32,108 nucleotides of DNA from Mucilaginibacter sp. UBA4741 (lineage in GTDB: Bacteria > Bacteroidota > Bacteroidia > Sphingobacteriales > Sphingobacteriaceae): NCBI GenBank assembly GCA_002403905.1, contig DHIR01000159.1, forward strand, positions 1-32,108, written 5' to 3'. The first letter of the stretch is position 1, and each line of letters begins with the position of its first letter. Position numbers and translations under genes: made by a program. The notes below the pieces were generated by a model. It made no database searches. It was not told where the DNA came from and was given only the letters and a program-made list of their open reading frames with translations. This document shows positions 27,959 through 32,108 of the stretch, piece after piece.

Positions 27959-28116
27959 CAACGGATTAAAATCCGTTGAAAGGGACAAAGAGTATAGCAA
28001 GAAATAGTAGGTTAGATGCATATAACAGGAAGCAGGTAATTATATAGGCCGGGCCTATGGCATTCCTGTTTCTGTTTTTGTTTAATAACAATGGGTTAAA
28101 ACCGGTTGTTATTAAA
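27959..28116. repeat. Cluster of palindromic intergenic repeats
   Basis: Two related 20-nt palindromes, CAACGGATTAAAATCCGTTG (27959-27978, perfect 9-bp arms) and CAATGGGTTAAAACCGGTTG (28089-28108), share the frame CAA-n4-TTAAAA-n5-TTG. The second lies inside perfect outer arms TTTAATAACAA/TTGTTATTAAA (28081-28091 and 28106-28116). Between them AACAGGAA/TTCCTGTT (28024-28031 and 28063-28070) encloses ATAGGCC-g-GGCCTAT (28044-28058). The cluster fills the gap between two convergent genes and resembles REP-type intergenic repeats. It may also act as a two-way terminator. Confidence 0.6.
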
Positions 28117-28174
28117 TGCGCCGGGCCAATGGCTCTTTAGGAAATGACAAAGGGAAATGAATAGTACAAGCCTA

Positions 28175-30985
28175 CTATTTGGCACCTATCGTAATCTTTT
28201 TAGTTTGATAACCTATTTTACCGTTCAGGTCACTGCCTTCCATAATTATGGTGTAGGTGGTTGAGGTATCTGCCGCGTAAAATGAAACATTGGCTTGCCC
28301 GGTTTTATCAGTAACAACAGAGGGTTGCCAATGTATAGTTGAGCGAAGGTCGGTAAAGTTCCGGGTGCTGTTTTTTGCAGGGTATCTTGGTCTGTAAAAC
28401 TGTTTAGGCAAAGTAACAGGAACCGGCTTATAAACAAAAATACCAGTGGCGGTCCTGGTAAACGGCCCATTTCCTGATCGGGTGGTTATTTCTAAATAGG
28501 CGTTGTCAGATCCTCTCGGGCCGGTAACATCAATAGCTAATTGATCATCAATAGATAAATTTTGAGCATGATAGGCCGCGTTGTACCTGGAACTATATAG
28601 CACTTCTATACCTACAATATCCGCAGCTGTTAAATAATCAAGCGTTTCTTTCTGATATTCATAATGTTCATTCGCTGTTGCGCCGGTAGGCTGGTAAAAT
28701 CTGTCCAGGTCTATCCCATCAATAACAAACCTTACCCTTTTATCTTTCAAGAAATATTCAATATCGGTTGCTTTATGCGGATATCCGGTACGAAAGCCGT
28801 TAATTTTTTGCTGTATAAGATCAAGCAGGCTTGCCTTGCCTGCTTTTTCAATATCGGCCTCTGTAATTGTCTGATCTGAGTTACCTGCGCCATTAAGATT
28901 TTGCGAGCCTTTTATTATACTGCTATTTTTAATTTCTACTTCTTTTAATAAATGGTCGCCATATTTTCGTCTTTCCAGTTCATCGTTATAAGTGCTATTG
29001 TTTTTTGCATAATTAAGCATAGATGTATCTGTATTTACATACCATGGTTGGGGCATTACTTTAAAAGGGATATTAGCGTTTAATGCAGATACTTCATTAA
29101 TGGTAATGCCCGCGTTAATGGTGCGCCCTTTGGCATTACGTGCCTGTAATACGTATTTTGTATTATCAGCAGCCGGGATTTTATGAAAATAAAACTCGCC
29201 CCCGGCATTTGTAGTGGTATCCCTTATAAAATGGTATTTACCCGTAGCCAATAACAATACTTTCGAATTAGCAATGGGTTTATTTAGCAAATTGTCAACC
29301 TTGCCTTTAAGCGTATAATCAGGCTCGGGCGCAAATTGTGGCGATGGTGCCCTGTTTGCAATATCTTTCCAGTTATAACCTATCCATCCTTGGGTAAGCA
29401 AAAGGGCATCTAATGCTTTCCATGATCGGGCATTTTTCTCAAAATAATATGCGGGGTTTTCAATAAAGCCTTTAAGGTCTGACGAAAGCAGGAAGCTGGT
29501 AAGTATGTTGCCTGTATTATTTGTACCGCCCTTTATTTGCGCGTCATCAGTAACCGCTACCGAAAAACTGCCCAAAATGGGTTTTCCATCCTGGTCGGTA
29601 ACAGTAATATGGAGCGGTATGCTGTCCCTGGGAGAAAACGAGGCGTCAGAAGGCATAATATTGATCTTTAAATTATCATCATGATCAATAAAAGTTAGCC
29701 TTTCATTAACCGGTTGGTTGTTAGCATTAATGATGGTGAAATGCGCTACACCTGTAGGAAATAAAGCCGTTGGCACATGTAAATTTATAAACTGTTTATC
29801 CAATTTAAATGATGCGCCATAACACACTATCCCGCGCGATTGGCCAATAATATAATACGTTGCAGGGGAAAGCATGTCTTCGGTTGCCAATATGGATACA
29901 TCTAAGGTGTCCTGCGCGAAACCATTCTTTACTTTTAACAAAATGCCTGATTTTTTCAGTTCGGGCATATCAACTGTTTTAATACTGCCGTTTGGCAGGG
30001 TTATTTTAGCGGTATAAATTTCGCCCGGTTGAGGGGCCATGTTAAATACGCCCATCCCAGCTTTAAGGCTTTCAAATTTGGCTACGGTATTGTTTTCTTT
30101 ATCGGTTACTATACCTGTTACATTAATACCCTTTCCGTTTTCGCCAATAGCCTTAAAGCCGACTTGTGTGGGTAACGAGGCTATAAATGGGCCGCTCTCG
30201 GGCATAAATTGTATATCAACATCCTGCGCCCTTTCAATATCTAACGGAATTTGGGCAACTCTTTTACTGCTTTTTTTATCGCCGGCAACCAGCATTAAGT
30301 TTTTTGACGCTGTATTTTCGGGTAAGGTAAAATCTATATTTGCCGATCCGTCGGCCCCTGTTACAATCGCGTTTTGAAACAATGTTTTGCCCCCGTTAAC
30401 TAATTTTAACTGCAAATTTTGGTTGCTGAAGGGCGTTTTATTAATGCCGGTAAATTTAAGGCCAACTTTAACACTGTTGTTGTTTATGCTATTATTGGTG
30501 TTAATTATCCACGTGTTTGATGATATGTTGGAGATATAAAAACTTTGATAAAATAAGGCATCGTTACCAAAATTGCGCATCCAGTTGGTATATGCCCTTA
30601 TAGTGTAAGCGCCTTCACGCAAATTTTCATCTAAAGCGATATTGCCCCAGCTTAAACCAAACGACACCGGAAAAATAAAGTGCTTAACCACTTTGTTACT
30701 ATCATTTACCAGGTCAACATACAATCGGCTGCTTAAAGATGAGTAATTGAGGATAGAATTGGTCAAATATCCTTTGAACCAAATAGTATCTCCAATAAAA
30801 TAATAGGGTTTATCAAATTGTAGATATAATTTTTCTGCCGGAAGCTTAGCATTATAATCATCAACTTTACTAATTAGGGTTTTAATAGAAGCGGGTTGCT
30901 GTGCTTTGACAAGTAAACCGGATGCTATAAGCAAAATAGTTAATAAAAAAACAAATGTTTTTGGACAGGGGTATTTTTTAAGCAT
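28175..30985 (-). CDS. MG2/carboxypeptidase-regulatory/TonB-plug surface protein
   Basis: This 936-residue Bacteroidetes-type protein has no beta-barrel. From ATG 30985 (a TTG 9 nt upstream is less likely) it has a signal peptide (ending near LVKAQ) and an N-terminal macroglobulin MG2-like block (PAEKLYLQFDKPYYFIGDTIWFKGYL at about 52-77). Several Ig-like repeats follow, then a carboxypeptidase-regulatory-like domain (YTLKGKVDNLLNKPIANSKVLLLA at about 560-585) and a TonB-receptor-plug-like domain (SLLDLIQQKINGFR, VRFVIDGI, GIEVLYSS). The end is again macroglobulin-like (HWQPSVVTDKTGQANVSFYAAD...YTIIMEG). Its role is not established; such proteins may assist TonB-dependent export/import or act as surface scaffolds. 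It converges on the PUL and is probably transcribed alone. Confidence 0.85.
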   Translation of the reverse strand: MLKKYPCPKTFVFLLTILLIASGLLVKAQQPASIKTLISKVDDYNAKLPAEKLYLQFDKPYYFIGDTIWFKGYLTNSILNYSSLSSRLYVDLVNDSNKVVKHFIFPVSFGLSWGNIALDENLREGAYTIRAYTNWMRNFGNDALFYQSFYISNISSNTWIINTNNSINNNSVKVGLKFTGINKTPFSNQNLQLKLVNGGKTLFQNAIVTGADGSANIDFTLPENTASKNLMLVAGDKKSSKRVAQIPLDIERAQDVDIQFMPESGPFIASLPTQVGFKAIGENGKGINVTGIVTDKENNTVAKFESLKAGMGVFNMAPQPGEIYTAKITLPNGSIKTVDMPELKKSGILLKVKNGFAQDTLDVSILATEDMLSPATYYIIGQSRGIVCYGASFKLDKQFINLHVPTALFPTGVAHFTIINANNQPVNERLTFIDHDDNLKINIMPSDASFSPRDSIPLHITVTDQDGKPILGSFSVAVTDDAQIKGGTNNTGNILTSFLLSSDLKGFIENPAYYFEKNARSWKALDALLLTQGWIGYNWKDIANRAPSPQFAPEPDYTLKGKVDNLLNKPIANSKVLLLATGKYHFIRDTTTNAGGEFYFHKIPAADNTKYVLQARNAKGRTINAGITINEVSALNANIPFKVMPQPWYVNTDTSMLNYAKNNSTYNDELERRKYGDHLLKEVEIKNSSIIKGSQNLNGAGNSDQTITEADIEKAGKASLLDLIQQKINGFRTGYPHKATDIEYFLKDKRVRFVIDGIDLDRFYQPTGATANEHYEYQKETLDYLTAADIVGIEVLYSSRYNAAYHAQNLSIDDQLAIDVTGPRGSDNAYLEITTRSGNGPFTRTATGIFVYKPVPVTLPKQFYRPRYPAKNSTRNFTDLRSTIHWQPSVVTDKTGQANVSFYAADTSTTYTIIMEGSDLNGKIGYQTKKITIGAK

Positions 30986-31295
30986 TTGGAGCAAGTGTTT
31001 TATAGGTTAGATTTATTCTGTTAGATTATAAATGAATATTGGTTTTAATTAATATGAAATGATCTATGCACTAATATGGTTGCAGTTCAAAATGAAAGTA
31101 TTAAGTGCCTTTACAAATATAATGCATGTTTATTCAGTTAAATAAGCATATTAATGATGGATATTGGCAATATACAAGATGTAAGAATTGCTGAATAAAT
31201 AGCATATAGCCGCTAACAAATTCAGTATTAATAATTGCGATATTGCGGTAATCAATATAAACTAAAAAAATATCTCAATAAATTATTCGAAGACA
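30986..31295. other. AT-rich divergent intergenic region
   Basis: These 310 bases separate the minus-strand MG2/plug gene from the plus-strand GH29 pseudogene. They must carry divergent promoters. The only recognisable motif is a TATATTTG box on the minus strand (31114-31121). No ORF, RNA gene or repeat is evident. Confidence 0.4.
31114..31121 (-). promoter_or_regulatory. Possible -7 box (TAnnTTTG) for the MG2/plug gene
   Basis: CAAATATA on the plus strand reads TATATTTG on the minus strand, matching the Bacteroidetes -7 consensus, about 130 bp upstream of the MG2/plug start. No clear -33 TTG partner is seen, so the assignment is weak. Confidence 0.25.
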
Positions 31296-32018
31296 ATGAA
31301 GAGAATATTAGTCATTTTTACCGCTTTTATTTTATTTACTACTGCCGCTTCCGCGCAAAAAAAATTAACCCGCGACGAACGGATGAAATGGTGGCGCGAA
31401 GCGCGTTTTGGCATGTTCATTCACTGGGGCGATTATGCGTTATGGGGAGGAATGTACAAAGGGCACAAGGTTGCACACGGCGGTGAATGAATAATGAACC
31501 GGGCAAAAATACCGGTAGCCGAATACCAGGCCGCGGCTAAAGATTTCGACCCGGTAAAGTACAATCCTGATGCCTGGGTACGTATGGCGAAGGAGGCCGG
31601 TATGAAGTATATTGTCATCACCGCCAAGCATCACGACGGTTTTGCCATGTTTAAATCAAAAGCCAGCAAATGGAATATTGTTGATGCTACGATGTATGGT
31701 AAAGATGTATTAAAACCGTTGGCAGATGCCTGCAAAAAATATGGCATTAAGCTGGGCTTTTACTATTCGCAGGCGCAGGATTGGAACAACCCCGGCGGCG
31801 CTGTGATACGTAAGGTGGCAACAGACGGCTGGCCTAACCCCGATTCGGCAAGAATAGATGCCTATACTAAAGAACATAACGGACATTGGGACCCATATCA
31901 AACCACCGCGACCATGGGCGACTATATTGACCGCGTTGCCGTACCGCAGGTTAAAGAACTGTTAACCAATTATGGCGATGTAGCTCTACTATGGTGGGAT
32001 ACCCCTACGGGCTACTAA
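31296..32018 (+). pseudogene. GH29 alpha-L-fucosidase, broken by a nonsense codon and 3' truncation
   Basis: The frame starts with a signal peptide ([21 protein letters not shown]) and runs through [21 protein letters not shown], then hits TGA at 31488-31490. The same frame continues at once with IMNRAKIPVAEYQ, ITAKHHDGFAMF and the nucleophile region ALLWWDTPTGY, ending at TAA 32016-32018. GH29 proteins have Trp before I-M-N in this segment (E-W-I/L-M), so TGG-to-TGA explains the first stop. After the second stop a short family-like stretch (KQYQKMLKP) follows, then a terminator, so the rest of the barrel and the C-terminal domain are missing. The remaining part includes the active-site region but could not make a full fucosidase. 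It is the third GH29-type gene of the locus. Confidence 0.85.
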
Positions 32019-32039
32019 AAACAATACCAAAAGATGCTA

Positions 32040-32073
32040 AAACCCTGCAAATCAAACATTTGCAGGGTTTTTT
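32040..32073 (+). terminator. Strong Rho-independent terminator
   Basis: AAACCCTGCAAA (32040-32051) and TTTGCAGGGTTT (32059-32070) form a perfect 12-bp stem around a 7-nt loop, with three further T. It ends transcription 22 bp after the last stop of the truncated GH29 gene; it has been joined to, or evolved within, the broken gene. Confidence 0.85.
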
Positions 32074-32108
32074 GTTGGTATCAAAACACCATATTATGCA
32101 CCAAAACG

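Noticed and set aside
31488..31490. TGA as selenocysteine in the GH29 gene
   Set aside because: Family members have Trp at this place, no SECIS-like hairpin follows, and the gene is also truncated downstream.

Overview
The window looks like a chromosomal segment of a Bacteroidota bacterium, most likely a soil or plant-associated Sphingobacteriaceae member such as Mucilaginibacter. This placement is inferred from the SusC/SusD pair, the dense secreted CAZyme content, AT-rich intergenic DNA, MKK-type signal peptides and a Bacteroidetes-style MG2/TonB-plug protein; no rRNA or other taxonomic marker is present. The core, about 6.7-27.9 kb, is a large polysaccharide utilization locus (PUL).

Left flank (1-6.5 kb): an AT-rich orphan gene on the minus strand (84-803) and a 182-bp MITE-like element with 16-bp terminal inverted repeats and a TAA target duplication (836-1017) lie next to the 3' end of a secreted S1-type sulfatase broken by a one-base frameshift (1025-2681). 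A divergent FAD-dependent, phytoene-desaturase-like oxidoreductase follows (2774-4213), then a GH105 unsaturated-uronyl hydrolase on the minus strand (4662-5885). Next come the remains of a decayed dehydrogenase/cytochrome c operon: a cytochrome c gene with three frameshifts, and only the last ~33 codons of a PQQ-type sugar dehydrogenase.

PUL core, all on the plus strand, in three transcription blocks. Block 1 (6696-13000): an unclassified secreted protein, an alpha/beta-hydrolase esterase, a GH3 glycosidase and a PL6 lyase, closed by a perfect 19-bp-stem hairpin. Block 2 (13346-18881): SusC, SusD and a fasciclin-like lipoprotein, closed by a second hairpin terminator. Block 3 (19050-27895): GH95 fucosidase, a compact GH29-like protein, GH31, a PL38-type (alginate_lyase-fold) lyase and a full GH29 fucosidase, with gaps of 2 to 31 nt.

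Right flank: a palindromic intergenic repeat cluster (27.96-28.12 kb), a minus-strand MG2/TonB-plug surface protein (28175-30985), and a third GH29 gene that is a pseudogene (Trp-to-TGA nonsense codon plus 3' truncation), ending at a strong terminator.

Working model (inference): SusCD imports oligosaccharides of a fucosylated, probably acylated, uronate-containing polysaccharide. PL6 and the PL38-type lyase cut the uronate backbone, GH105 removes the resulting unsaturated uronyl end, GH95/GH29 remove fucose-type side groups, the esterase removes acyl groups, and GH3/GH31 trim the remaining sugars. The broken sulfatase and third fucosidase suggest the locus is specialising away from an ancestral, perhaps sulfated, substrate. 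No PUL regulator (HTCS, AraC or ECF sigma/anti-sigma) is visible, and no tRNA, rRNA or CRISPR was found.
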